Shown: positions 15,725 to 23,196, counted from the first letter of the stretch. The stretch is 23,196 nt of DNA from Atopobiaceae bacterium (GCA_902834555.1 CADFJN010000028.1:1-23196), one strand, 5' to 3'. Translations and numbers: made by a program. Notes: generated from the letters alone by a model not told the origin.

Positions 15725-16717
15725 ATGGACTACCGGATTGCTATCGTAAACTCGTCCTCTTTTGGGCAGCACTTCCCGGAGCACATCGAGAGGCTGGAGA
15801 AGATTGGGCCGGTCGAGAGGGTCCGCGTTGCCGGCGATTGCCACGGCAAAGAGCTCGCCCAGGCCCTCGAGGGCTACAACATCGTCATCGCGTCGGTGAC
15901 CCCCTTCTTCGACAAGGAGTTCTTCGACAATAAGCGCGATCTTCTCCTGCTGAGCAGGCATGGTATTGGCTACAACAACGTCGACGTCGACGCCGCCGCA
16001 GCATGTGGCACTCTTGTGACTACCGTCTCGCCCAAGGTCGAGCGCGACGCGGTTGCCGAGGGTGCCGTTGCGACCCTCATGGACTGCATGCGCCACGTGA
16101 GCGACTCCCATGTGGCTGCAAATGAGGGCCGTTGGGCGGAAAGAGCAAGCTTCCTAGGTAACGGCCTTTCTGGCAAGACCCTAGGTATCATTGGCTGTGG
16201 AAACATCGGCAGCAGGGTCGTCGAGATTCTCAAGCGCGGCTTTGACATGCGCGTGCTTGCCTGCGACCCCAAGCACTTCGACCACTGGGCGGACGTGCTA
16301 GGAGTCGAGTACACGGACCTGGACACCGTGGTGAGCAACTGCGACGTGCTCACCCTCAACGCCGACCTCAATCCCACGTCCTATCACATCCTTGGCGAGG
16401 AGCAGTTCGCCAAGATGAAGAAGGGCGTCTATGTGGTTGATAATGCCCGAGCGGACCTTATCGACCAGCAGGCGATGCTCAAGGCTCTCGACGACGGTAC
16501 CGTTGCCGGCCTCGCCATCGACGTCATGCATGATGAGCCGCCCAAGCCTGACGATCCGTACTTCAACCACCCCAAGGTGCTCGTGACCACCCACATCTCG
16601 GCATACACCCAGGAGTGCCTCGTCGAGATGGGTGAGAAGTGCGTGGGCGATGTGGAGCGCTACGTCAGGGGAGAAGAGCCTGTCAACGCAAAGAATGTGC
16701 CTGTTGCGCGAGGCTAA
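15725..16717 (+). CDS. D-2-hydroxyacid dehydrogenase family protein
   Basis: NAD-dependent oxidoreductase of the D-isomer 2-hydroxyacid family, 330 residues. The Rossmann motif is GCGNIG (157-162), with Asp181 at the end of the next strand favouring NAD over NADP. The catalytic trio is complete: Arg242 (NARAD), Glu271 (DEP) and His290 (VTTHISA). The family acts on 2-hydroxy/2-keto acid pairs (lactate, glycerate, phosphoglycerate, 2-ketogluconate). In this operon a hexonate, a 2-ketohexonate or its phosphate is a reasonable substrate, by inference. The stretch where relatives often have HxPL reads NADLN (212-216), pointing to an unusual substrate or subgroup. The ATG at 15725 lies four bases after the IIB stop, so translation is probably coupled. 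Confidence 0.88.
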   Translation: MDYRIAIVNSSSFGQHFPEHIERLEKIGPVERVRVAGDCHGKELAQALEGYNIVIASVTPFFDKEFFDNKRDLLLLSRHGIGYNNVDVDAAAACGTLVTTVSPKVERDAVAEGAVATLMDCMRHVSDSHVAANEGRWAERASFLGNGLSGKTLGIIGCGNIGSRVVEILKRGFDMRVLACDPKHFDHWADVLGVEYTDLDTVVSNCDVLTLNADLNPTSYHILGEEQFAKMKKGVYVVDNARADLIDQQAMLKALDDGTVAGLAIDVMHDEPPKPDDPYFNHPKVLVTTHISAYTQECLVEMGEKCVGDVERYVRGEEPVNAKNVPVARG

Positions 16718-16761
16718 TGACAACGACCAGGGCGTGACAAGATTTTAGAAGAAGAACCAAA

Positions 16762-16800
16762 CGGTGCTGCCCTGCTGGTAATGCGGGACAGCACCGCTTT
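16762..16800 (+). terminator. Intra-operon terminator-like hairpin
   Basis: A perfect 8-bp stem (16762-16769 with 16789-16796) is extended inward by three C-G pairs with one bulge and followed by CTTTG. The short T-run suggests partial termination. That would make the HAD, membrane-protein and dehydratase genes downstream less expressed than the PTS genes. Confidence 0.5.
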
Positions 16801-16815
16801 GTGACTGGAGGCCAG

Positions 16816-17535
16816 ATGACCCAAAGACACATACGCGCCGTCCTATTCGACATGGATGGCCTCACGCTTGATACCGAGTCCATTGGCTACATTGCCTATC
16901 TCCGCGCCGGAAAGAAGTTTGGTTTCCAGGTTAACGATCGGCTCCACATGGATCTTGGTGGACGTACGGAACCCGAGATTATCGCTGAACTCAAGCGTGT
17001 GTTTGGTGACGACAAGGACATCGTGGGATGGCGCTCCTACATCAATTCTCAAAAGGATGTCATTCTTCACGAGCGTGGACGCGCTGGCAAGAAGCCGGGC
17101 CTTTTGGAGCTCCTCTGTTACCTTAACGAAATGGGTATCCCTTATGCATTGGCAAGCTCGACCAGGAAAGATAAAATCTACGAGCTCCTTGCCACCGAAT
17201 ACCTTGTTCATGCATTTCCAATTGTTGTGAGCGGAGACATGGTTACGCACGGGAAGCCTGACCCTGAGATATTTCAAGTGGCTGCGTCGCGCTTGAACGT
17301 CGACCCTTCAGAAGCGCTTGTCCTTGAGGATGCCCGTGCAGGCATCGAAGCTGCGCATGGGGGCGGGTTTCAAAGTGCGTTCATCTTTGATGACGTCTCA
17401 AAGTACGGAACCCTAGATGACGGGTATCCAATGCTGGTTAACCTCCCTGACCCTCTAGATGCGGGCTTGCTTGCAAACTACAAGCCGCATGACCTTGGAG
17501 AGGTAGTCACTATTATCAAGCAGGCAAACTCATAG
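16816..17535 (+). CDS. HAD superfamily hydrolase, beta-phosphoglucomutase-like
   Basis: Probable small-molecule phosphatase or phosphosugar mutase of HAD subfamily I with a helical cap, 239 residues. All four motifs are visible: nucleophile and acid Asp12/Asp14 in FDMDG, Ser114 in ALASS, Lys147 in HGKPDP, and acidic pair Glu171-Asp172 in LVLEDARAG. The family removes phosphate from, or isomerises, sugar phosphates. In this operon it could dephosphorylate a PTS-derived sugar-acid phosphate or relieve sugar-phosphate stress. The ATG at 16816 follows GGAGG; a GTG at 16801 is in frame but lacks a site. It lies just downstream of a terminator-like hairpin. Confidence 0.85.
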   Translation: MTQRHIRAVLFDMDGLTLDTESIGYIAYLRAGKKFGFQVNDRLHMDLGGRTEPEIIAELKRVFGDDKDIVGWRSYINSQKDVILHERGRAGKKPGLLELLCYLNEMGIPYALASSTRKDKIYELLATEYLVHAFPIVVSGDMVTHGKPDPEIFQVAASRLNVDPSEALVLEDARAGIEAAHGGGFQSAFIFDDVSKYGTLDDGYPMLVNLPDPLDAGLLANYKPHDLGEVVTIIKQANS

Positions 17536-17549
17536 CGAGGGAGGAATAC

Positions 17550-18209
17550 ATGCAAGATGTTGTTATTCGTACAGACACTGGCAAGCTCGCGTCCATCTCA
17601 GTGGCATACGTAATATTGGGCGCATTATTTATTGGGCTAGGCGTTCTGGTGGCTGATAGTCCTTTAGTTGTGGGTCTCTGCTACGCAGTTGCAGTAGTTG
17701 CGTTGTTTGGACTCATTCATAACATTTTTGAGATTACCCATTCGCGGGTTCTTTTCAAGGCAGATGCGACGGGCGTGACCGATTACTCGAAGAAGGACGA
17801 TGTCGTCTTTGTGCCGTGGGATCACGTCGAGAGGATTGATCTCAAGGCGGCCAACAACGAGTCTCTTATGCTCGATGTGATTGGTTTCAAGACGATTGAT
17901 GAGATGGAGGAACTTACCCAAGAGCAGCGTCAGATGGCTGAGGCAAATGGCGGGAAAGGCTACTACCTTCTCGAGTTATCTGGTATGTGGGTTTCCCACA
18001 AACACATGGAACAGGCATTCGATGATATTTCGGTCCTTGCCGCTCGATATAATCCCACCATTGTTTGTACGGGGTTTCAAGATAGCCTCGCCACCCATTC
18101 AAAGAGAGGGCGGGAGCGGCTTGAGCGCCAGCAGCGCCGTCGCGAGCGCGAGGTGCGCAAGCGCCTTGCCGAGGAGGAGGCAAATTCCCTAGGAGGCGAG
18201 GATAAGTGA
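17550..18209 (+). CDS. Two-helix membrane protein, STM3941/YcxB-like, with basic C-terminal tail
   Basis: Function unknown. The 219 residues begin with two membrane helices (about 14-35 and 40-62). A soluble domain of about 110 residues follows, resembling bacterial PH-like (YcxB/STM3941) modules, with the typical VPWDHVERIDL (about 90-100) strand. The C-terminal 40 residues are very rich in Arg and Glu (RGRERLERQQRRREREV and onward), probably a charged helix or coiled coil on the cytoplasmic face. The ATG at 17550 follows GGGAGGA. Its stop overlaps the GTG of the next gene by four bases, so it is translated with the dehydratase genes. Why a membrane protein sits here is unclear; a scaffold or regulator is only a guess. 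Confidence 0.6.
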   Translation: MQDVVIRTDTGKLASISVAYVILGALFIGLGVLVADSPLVVGLCYAVAVVALFGLIHNIFEITHSRVLFKADATGVTDYSKKDDVVFVPWDHVERIDLKAANNESLMLDVIGFKTIDEMEELTQEQRQMAEANGGKGYYLLELSGMWVSHKHMEQAFDDISVLAARYNPTIVCTGFQDSLATHSKRGRERLERQQRRREREVRKRLAEEEANSLGGEDK

Positions 18210-18526
18210 ACATAAGCAATCCCGACAATCACGCAATCATACGGGCACTTCGTATGAATGATAACGATGACGTTGCTTGCCTTCTCGATGTGGCTTCCGT
18301 TGGCGATGAGATTGAAGTTCATGACGCAAGCGGGTCTGTTGTCGACACGGTTCAGGCAAACGCCGACATCCCGCGTTTCCACAAAGTTGCCCTCAAAGAT
18401 CTTGAGGTGGGGGCGCGACTCAGGAAGTACGGGGAGGTTATCGGAATCGTAACTTCTCCCATCGTCCGTGGCGACTACGTACACGTGCACAATCTCGTCA
18501 GCGCAAAGGTTGGTGCTGGAAAATGA
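18206..18526 (+). CDS. UxaA-family dehydratase, small SAF-domain subunit
   Basis: Small subunit of an altronate dehydratase-like lyase, 106 residues, consisting of one SAF domain. The C-terminal half shows the family pattern HKVALKDLEVG (about 64-74), KYGEVIG (about 78-84) and the ending VRGDYVHVHNL (about 91-101). In long UxaA proteins this domain is the N-terminus of a single chain; in two-gene systems such as sulfolactate sulfo-lyase SuyAB it is separate, as here. The GTG at 18206 has AGGAGG at 18191-18196 and overlaps the previous stop codon by four bases. The stop also overlaps the large-subunit ATG by four bases (ATGA at 18523), so the two should be made together. Confidence 0.85.
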   Translation: MNISNPDNHAIIRALRMNDNDDVACLLDVASVGDEIEVHDASGSVVDTVQANADIPRFHKVALKDLEVGARLRKYGEVIGIVTSPIVRGDYVHVHNLVSAKVGAGK

Positions 18527-19695
18527 GGGGATACCGCAGGCCTGATGGTAGGTTTGGCGTCCGAAACTACGTTCTCGTTCTATCTAGCGTCGGATGTGCT
18601 AACCACGTTGTTGACCTCATCGCGAAGGATATTCCCGGTGCCGTGCCACTCCGTAATGCCAAGGGGTGCGGTCAGCTTGGGCGGAGTGCCCAGATGATGT
18701 CACGCTGCCTTGTCAACCTCTCGCAGAATCCCAATGTCTATGGGACAGTTGTAGTTGGTCTGGGCTGCGAAACCATGCGTCCCCATGAGCTTGCCGAGCG
18801 CATGCGCGGTTTATCTGACAAGCCGGTCTATGACATTGCAATCCAAGAGGAAGGTGGATCTAGTGCGACGGTTGAGAGGGGTCGTGCTCTAGTAAAAGAG
18901 CTTGTTGCAAATGCAGCCAACGCAACTACTTCCGAGATGGGTCTGGGTGACCTGGTCCTTGGGACCAATTGTGGCGGCTCGGATGCCACGAGCGGTATTG
19001 CGGCCAATCCAACGATTGGCTTCGTAAGCGATACCGTTGTCGATGCGTGCGGAACGGTGTTTCTGGGGGAGACTACCGAGCTCGTTGGAACTGAGCACAT
19101 TCTTGCTCGTCGTGCAGCCTCTCCCAAGGTGCGCGATGACATTCTTCGGCTTGTGGGCACTCTCGAGAACGACCTGGTAGCATCCGGGGTTGACGTGCGC
19201 GGGGCAAATCCCTCCCCGGGAAATATGCGTGGCGGCCTTAGCACTCTCGAGGAAAAGGCGCTTGGCGGTATCAGCAAGGGTGGGACGTCGAAGATTCAGC
19301 AGGTTATCGAGTATGGTGCACGTCCGAGCCGCAAGGGTCTCATCATTATGGACACGCCCGGCTATGATATCGAGTCTGTCTCTGGTATGGTTGCCGGCGG
19401 TGCTCAGGTTGTCATCTTTTCTTCCGGCAGGGGTACTCCGACCGGTTGTGCGCTTGCCCCAGTGATCAAGGTTACCGGCAATGACGAGACTTTCTCGTCT
19501 ATGGGCGAGAACATAGACTTTGACGCCTCGGGAGTCATCACCCAGGGAGAGAGCGTTCACGACGAGGGCAAGCGTTTGCTTGAGCTGCTCGAGCGGGTTT
19601 GCTCTGGAGAGCAGACTGCCTCTGAGCGTCTTAGCTTTGATGACTTCTCGCTCTACCACAATATGGAACTGTGGGGTACGTGTAGTTTCTCCTGA
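18523..19695 (+). CDS. UxaA-family dehydratase, large catalytic subunit
   Basis: Catalytic subunit of a sugar-acid dehydratase, or possibly a sulfo-lyase. The 390 residues match the C-terminal portion of altronate/galactarate dehydratases: GYRRPDGRFGVRNYVLVLSS (3-22), GCG (48-50), VVGLGCE (77-83), NCGGSD (149-154), NPSPGN, KGGTS and MDTPGYD. Cys49, Cys82 and Cys150 are candidate metal ligands. The family removes water from altronate or galactarate to give 2-keto-3-deoxy acids, and in SuyB removes sulfite. No Edd is nearby and a KDPG aldolase is in the cluster, so a role making the aldolase's substrate is likely. Last gene of the operon; no terminator is evident after it. Confidence 0.87.
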   Translation: MRGYRRPDGRFGVRNYVLVLSSVGCANHVVDLIAKDIPGAVPLRNAKGCGQLGRSAQMMSRCLVNLSQNPNVYGTVVVGLGCETMRPHELAERMRGLSDKPVYDIAIQEEGGSSATVERGRALVKELVANAANATTSEMGLGDLVLGTNCGGSDATSGIAANPTIGFVSDTVVDACGTVFLGETTELVGTEHILARRAASPKVRDDILRLVGTLENDLVASGVDVRGANPSPGNMRGGLSTLEEKALGGISKGGTSKIQQVIEYGARPSRKGLIIMDTPGYDIESVSGMVAGGAQVVIFSSGRGTPTGCALAPVIKVTGNDETFSSMGENIDFDASGVITQGESVHDEGKRLLELLERVCSGEQTASERLSFDDFSLYHNMELWGTCSFS

Positions 19696-19777
19696 GAAGT
19701 GACTCCCTTTCGCCTCGCAAGCTGTGGGCACCTCTCGCTCATCGTGCCGCCGTAGCCAATTCTGTCCTGCTCCTCGG

Positions 19778-19783
19778 TAGAAT
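19778..19783 (+). promoter_or_regulatory. Candidate -10 box for polA-rnhA
   Basis: TAGAAT lies 30 bases before the polA start in a 118-base gap. No recognisable -35 hexamer sits at the right distance, so the call is weak. Nothing else is evident in the gap. Confidence 0.3.
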
Positions 19784-19813
19784 GAATGGGTCAACACGAG
19801 AGGGGACAGGCTC

Positions 19814-22549
19814 ATGTCAGAATCCGAGGAGATTACAATGGGCGCGCAGGCTGCCGAGGAGGGCACTGCGCGCCGAACCATAGCCGTCATCGATGGTAAC
19901 TCGCTCATGCACCGCGCCTACCACGCCATCATGCAGCCCATGACCGCGCCGGATGGCCGCTCGACCAACGCCCTCTTTGGGTTCTTCAACATGTTCATCA
20001 AGATGGTCGAGACCTTTCATCCCAATGGCATCATTTGCGCCTTCGATAAGGGCAAGCCCAAGGTGCGCATGGAGAAGCTCCCCCAGTACAAGGCTCAGCG
20101 CCCACCCATGGATGATGCCCTGCACGAGCAGTTCCCCATGGTGAAGGATTTGCTCCGCGTGCTTGACGTGCCCGTCTGTGAGCTCGAGGGTTGGGAGGGC
20201 GACGACATTCTGGGCACCCTGGCTCGCCGCGGCGAGGCTGCGGGCTACGAGATGCTGCTCTTCACCGGCGATCGCGACATGTACCAGTTGGCTACCGAGC
20301 ACGTGAAGATTGTCTCCACTAAGAAGGGCGTCTCCGAGGTCCAGATTATGACCCCCGAGAGCGTCGACGACCTCTACCACGGCATCACGCCCGAGCTGGT
20401 GCCGGACTTCTACGGCCTCAAGGGCGATACTTCGGACAACATCCCCGGCGTGCCAGGCATTGGCCCCAAGAAGGCAGCCGCTCTCATCGTGAAGTACGGC
20501 AACCTCGATGAGGTCATTGCCCATGCCGACGAGGTCAAGGGCAAGATGGGCGAGAACCTCCGCGCGCATGTGGATGACGCCCTACTCTCCCGCGAGATTG
20601 CGACCATCCGCACCGATGCTCCTCTCGACATCGAGCTCTCCGACGCGAAGTTCCCCACCTTCGACCCGGCAGAGGTCACCAAGGCCTTCTCGGCGCTTGG
20701 GTTCACGGGGCTTACGGGAAGACTCGTTCGCCTCGGCGGAGGCTCTGGGCGCGTTGTGGCTGCGAAGCCTGTCGATGCCACCGAGGCCAGCGCATCAGCT
20801 CCTGCAACCGTAGCGGTACCGGAACCGCTTGAGGGTGACGCCGCTGCAACCGCGCTCAACGACGCCGTGAAGGCCGGAGGCTGGCTTGGCTGCGCCGTCG
20901 AGGAGGACCCGTCCGCAGGCACGCTGTTCTCCCAGGGCTACACGCTGTGGGTTTCCGTTGCCGATGACGTGCTGCTTCGCTTTGCCGGCGAGGCAGCGGA
21001 TGCGGCGCTCAAGCTTGCCTTTGCCGAGGGGCACGTGGCGGCAGGCGACGTCAAGGCGCTCTTCCACCGACTCTCACCGGTCGACTCGTCGCTTCCCGAG
21101 ACCATGGCAGCCGGAAGCGTTGCGGCGGATCGCATTTTCGACGTGGGCGTGGCTGCCTACCTGCTGGAATCCGATCGCTCCTCCTTCGAGGTCCGCGGCC
21201 TAGCCGAGCAGTTCCTTTCGTCCGCGCTTCCGGAGGAGGACGCGGCCCCCACTGCTGCCGTCGAGGCAGTTGCCTCGCGCCTGCTGGTGCCTGTGCTCGT
21301 GCGGCGCCTTGTAGACGACGGATCCGCGGACGTCATGAACAAGATTGAGATGCCGCTCTTGCCGGTGCTCGCGCAGATGGAACGCGTTGGACTCTCCGTT
21401 GACCCCGAGATTCTCGCGCGCCAGTCCGCCGAGCTGGGCGGCGAGATTGACCAGATGGTCTCCGACATCCACGCCATGGCGGGCGAGGACTTCAACATCG
21501 ACTCGCCGCAGCAGCTCTCGCACATCCTCTTTGACGTGCGCAAGCTGCCCACATTTGGCATGAAGCGCACCAAGCGGGGATTCTACTCGACGAACGCCAA
21601 GGTTCTCGCCGACCTTGCCCAGACGGACGAGCTGGTGGCCAAGGTGCTGGAGTACCGCGAGCGCGCCAAGATCAAGTCGACCTACCTCGACGCGCTGCCG
21701 GCACTTATCAAGGGAGACCATCGCATTCACACCACGTTCAATCAGACGGTGGCGGCCACGGGGCGCCTGTCGAGCTCCGACCCCAACCTCCAGAACATCC
21801 CCACCCGCTCCGAGCTGGGACATCGCGTGCGCACTGCATTCACGGTGCCCGAGGGCTCCGTTTTTCTCGCCTGCGACTACTCGCAAATCGAGCTGAGGCT
21901 GCTTGCGCACCTCTCCGGCGACGAGCACCTGATTGCGGCGTTCAACGAGGGCGCGGACTTTCACGCTGCGACTGCAGCGCGCGTCTTTGGCGTTCCCGTC
22001 GAGGAGGTCACGCCTCAGCTGCGCAGTCGCGCCAAGGCCGTGAACTTTGGTATTGTCTACGGGCAGCAGGCGTATGGCCTTGCGACCTCGCTCAAGATTT
22101 CGCGTGCCGAGGCGCAGCAGATGATTGACCGCTACTTCGAGGCGTATCCCGGCGTTCGCGCCTACCTCGACCAGTCCGTCGCTTTTGCACACGAGCACGG
22201 CTACGCCATCACCATGTATGGCCGCAAGCGGCACATTCGCGAGTTCCAGCAGAGGAACAAGCAGCTGGTGGCCTTTGGCGAGCGTACGGCAATGAACCAT
22301 CCCATGCAGGGCACGGCGGCAGACATCATCAAGATAGCCATGGTTCGCGTTGAGAAGCGACTGGCCGACGAGGGCCTTAGGTCCAAGCTCGTGCTGCAGA
22401 TTCACGACGAGCTGGACCTCGAGGTGCCCGTTGACGAGATAGACGCAGCGTCCGCGCTGGTAAAGGAGACCATGGAGGGCGTGGCACAGCTCAAGGTACC
22501 GCTCATCGCCGAGGTCTCCTCCGGCGCCACGTGGGCCGACGCGAAATAA
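19814..22549 (+). CDS. polA: DNA polymerase I
   Basis: Replaces RNA primers and fills repair gaps. The 911 residues comprise an N-terminal 5'-nuclease domain (about 21-305; VIDGNSLMHRAY at 25-36), a degenerate 3'-5' exonuclease domain (about 345-495), and a family A polymerase domain. Motif A has Asp688 in ACDYSQIELR, the O-helix has Lys741, Phe745 and Tyr749 in RAKAVNFGIVYG, and motif C has His864-Asp865-Glu866. The proofreading domain lacks the Asp-X-Glu metal ligands (the equivalent region reads GCAVEED), so the enzyme probably cannot proofread, as in several Actinobacteria and Bacillus. Two starts are possible: 19814 (AGGGG upstream), and 19838, eight codons later, with GAGGAG six bases before it. 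Confidence 0.96.
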   Translation: MSESEEITMGAQAAEEGTARRTIAVIDGNSLMHRAYHAIMQPMTAPDGRSTNALFGFFNMFIKMVETFHPNGIICAFDKGKPKVRMEKLPQYKAQRPPMDDALHEQFPMVKDLLRVLDVPVCELEGWEGDDILGTLARRGEAAGYEMLLFTGDRDMYQLATEHVKIVSTKKGVSEVQIMTPESVDDLYHGITPELVPDFYGLKGDTSDNIPGVPGIGPKKAAALIVKYGNLDEVIAHADEVKGKMGENLRAHVDDALLSREIATIRTDAPLDIELSDAKFPTFDPAEVTKAFSALGFTGLTGRLVRLGGGSGRVVAAKPVDATEASASAPATVAVPEPLEGDAAATALNDAVKAGGWLGCAVEEDPSAGTLFSQGYTLWVSVADDVLLRFAGEAADAALKLAFAEGHVAAGDVKALFHRLSPVDSSLPETMAAGSVAADRIFDVGVAAYLLESDRSSFEVRGLAEQFLSSALPEEDAAPTAAVEAVASRLLVPVLVRRLVDDGSADVMNKIEMPLLPVLAQMERVGLSVDPEILARQSAELGGEIDQMVSDIHAMAGEDFNIDSPQQLSHILFDVRKLPTFGMKRTKRGFYSTNAKVLADLAQTDELVAKVLEYRERAKIKSTYLDALPALIKGDHRIHTTFNQTVAATGRLSSSDPNLQNIPTRSELGHRVRTAFTVPEGSVFLACDYSQIELRLLAHLSGDEHLIAAFNEGADFHAATAARVFGVPVEEVTPQLRSRAKAVNFGIVYGQQAYGLATSLKISRAEAQQMIDRYFEAYPGVRAYLDQSVAFAHEHGYAITMYGRKRHIREFQQRNKQLVAFGERTAMNHPMQGTAADIIKIAMVRVEKRLADEGLRSKLVLQIHDELDLEVPVDEIDAASALVKETMEGVAQLKVPLIAEVSSGATWADAK

Positions 22550-22558
22550 GGGGGTAGT

Positions 22559-23065
22559 GTGGCACAGGGAAAGACGCGCATGCGCGTGGTGGCATACTCC
22601 GACGGCTCCTCCCGGGGAAACCCCGGCCCGGGCGGCTTTGGCACCGTGCTTCTCTACACCGATCCTGCAGGTCAGACGCACAAGCGCGAGCTCTCACAGG
22701 GGTATCGGCGCACGACGAACAACCGCATGGAGCTCATGGGGGCAATCGCCGCGCTGGAGGCGCTCACCAGGCCATGCAGCGTTGAGTTGCACTCCGACTC
22801 CCAGTACGTGGTGAAAGCCTTCAACGATCACTGGATTGACGGGTGGATTCGACGCGGTTGGAAGACCTCTCAGAAGCAGCCGGTGAAGAACGTCGACCTG
22901 TGGAACCGGCTGCTTGCGGCCATGGCGCCGCACGACGTGAGCTTTGTGTGGGTGAAGGGGCATGCGGGCCACGACCTCAACGAGCGCTGCGACGAGCTTG
23001 CCACCACGGCGGCGGACGGGAATGCGCTTATAGACGACGAGGGCTTCTCGGACGCGGACGTGTAG
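22559..23065 (+). CDS. rnhA: Ribonuclease HI
   Basis: Cuts RNA in RNA-DNA hybrids, removing primers and R-loops. The 168 residues carry the complete active site: Asp15 (YSDGSSRGNPG), Glu58 (NNRMEL), Asp80 (HSDSQYV), His136 (KGHAGH) and Asp145 (ERCDELA). The Trp-rich basic helix region (92-112) that grips the hybrid is also present. About 15 C-terminal residues beyond the usual end are acidic. The GTG start follows GGGGG and lies nine bases after the polA stop codon, so the two form an operon in which RNase HI and polymerase I act on the same primers. Confidence 0.95.
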   Translation: MAQGKTRMRVVAYSDGSSRGNPGPGGFGTVLLYTDPAGQTHKRELSQGYRRTTNNRMELMGAIAALEALTRPCSVELHSDSQYVVKAFNDHWIDGWIRRGWKTSQKQPVKNVDLWNRLLAAMAPHDVSFVWVKGHAGHDLNERCDELATTAADGNALIDDEGFSDADV

Positions 23066-23088
23066 GCATGAGGTTGGGCGGCCCGGGC

Positions 23089-23125
23089 GCGGGTCGCGTG
23101 ACGATGGGTCGCGGGTCGCGTGACG
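23089..23125 (+). repeat. Short tandem repeat, 22-base unit
   Basis: A 15-base sequence, gcgggtcgcgtgacg, occurs at 23089-23103 and again at 23111-23125, giving about 1.7 copies of a 22-base unit. It is GC-rich and lies downstream of rnhA. No function is evident. Confidence 0.7.
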
Positions 23126-23164
23126 CCCGAGGGGCTTCTTGAGTGGAGATTGCTTCCAAAGTTG

Positions 23165-23195
23165 GCCTTCGGGCGTCAATTCTGCGCCCGAAGGC
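23165..23195. terminator. Hairpin at the right window edge, probable rnhA terminator
   Basis: A perfect 11-bp stem pairs 23165-23175 (gccttcgggcg) with 23185-23195 over a nine-base loop. The window ends one base later, so any T-run cannot be seen. Confidence 0.5.
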
Positions 23196-23196
23196 G

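Noticed and set aside
21200..22681. 493-codon open frame antisense to polA
   Set aside because: The polymerase motifs on the plus strand are unambiguous. The antisense frame has no domain or start signal.
23069..23142. Small open frame of 24 codons after rnhA
   Set aside because: It is built from the tandem GGGTCGCG repeat, lacks a ribosome site and ends after a low-complexity peptide.

Overview
The window looks like chromosomal DNA from a high-GC, probably anaerobic actinobacterium of the Coriobacteriia type (Olsenella/Atopobium-like). That placement is an inference from GC-rich codon use with TTG/GTG starts, a type III glutamine synthetase, mannose-family PTS genes, and a DNA polymerase I with a decayed proofreading domain. 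There is no rRNA or other phylogenetic marker here to settle it. I see no tRNA, CRISPR, insertion sequence or integrase.

Layout. (1) 1-655: a manganese exporter of the MntP family behind a folded leader. (2) 888-4916: a three-gene ABC importer operon with a Tat-type lipoprotein, a fused double permease and an ATPase. It is usually labelled iron(III), but its substrate is open. It ends in two consecutive hairpins. (3) 5058-5597: a six-helix DUF308/HdeD-like membrane protein. (4) 5680-7770, minus strand: type III glutamine synthetase, convergent with the DUF308 gene across a shared terminator. (5) 8174-19695: a sugar-acid catabolic island. (6) 19814-23065: housekeeping polA followed by rnhA.

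The island is the most interesting part. A KDPG-aldolase and an iron-alcohol/glycerol-dehydrogenase-like gene run rightward from a consensus TATAAT promoter. They meet a minus-strand RpiR-type regulator across a 16-bp hairpin. Divergent from the regulator runs a ten-gene rightward block: 6-phosphogluconate dehydrogenase, PTS IIC, IID, IIA and IIB of the mannose family, a D-2-hydroxyacid dehydrogenase, a HAD phosphatase, a membrane protein with a PH-like domain, and a two-subunit UxaA-type dehydratase (SAF subunit plus catalytic subunit).

Working model (inference): the PTS imports a hexonate or related sugar acid as its 6-phosphate. One or both dehydrogenases adjust its stereochemistry. The product is then either oxidatively decarboxylated by Gnd to ribulose-5-phosphate, or dehydrated by the split UxaA enzyme to a 2-keto-3-deoxy acid phosphate that the aldolase cleaves. 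No Edd-type dehydratase and no sugar-acid kinase is present, so the PTS and the split UxaA would supply those two missing steps. The RpiR protein, with a SIS sugar-phosphate domain, probably senses an intermediate and controls both flanking transcription units.
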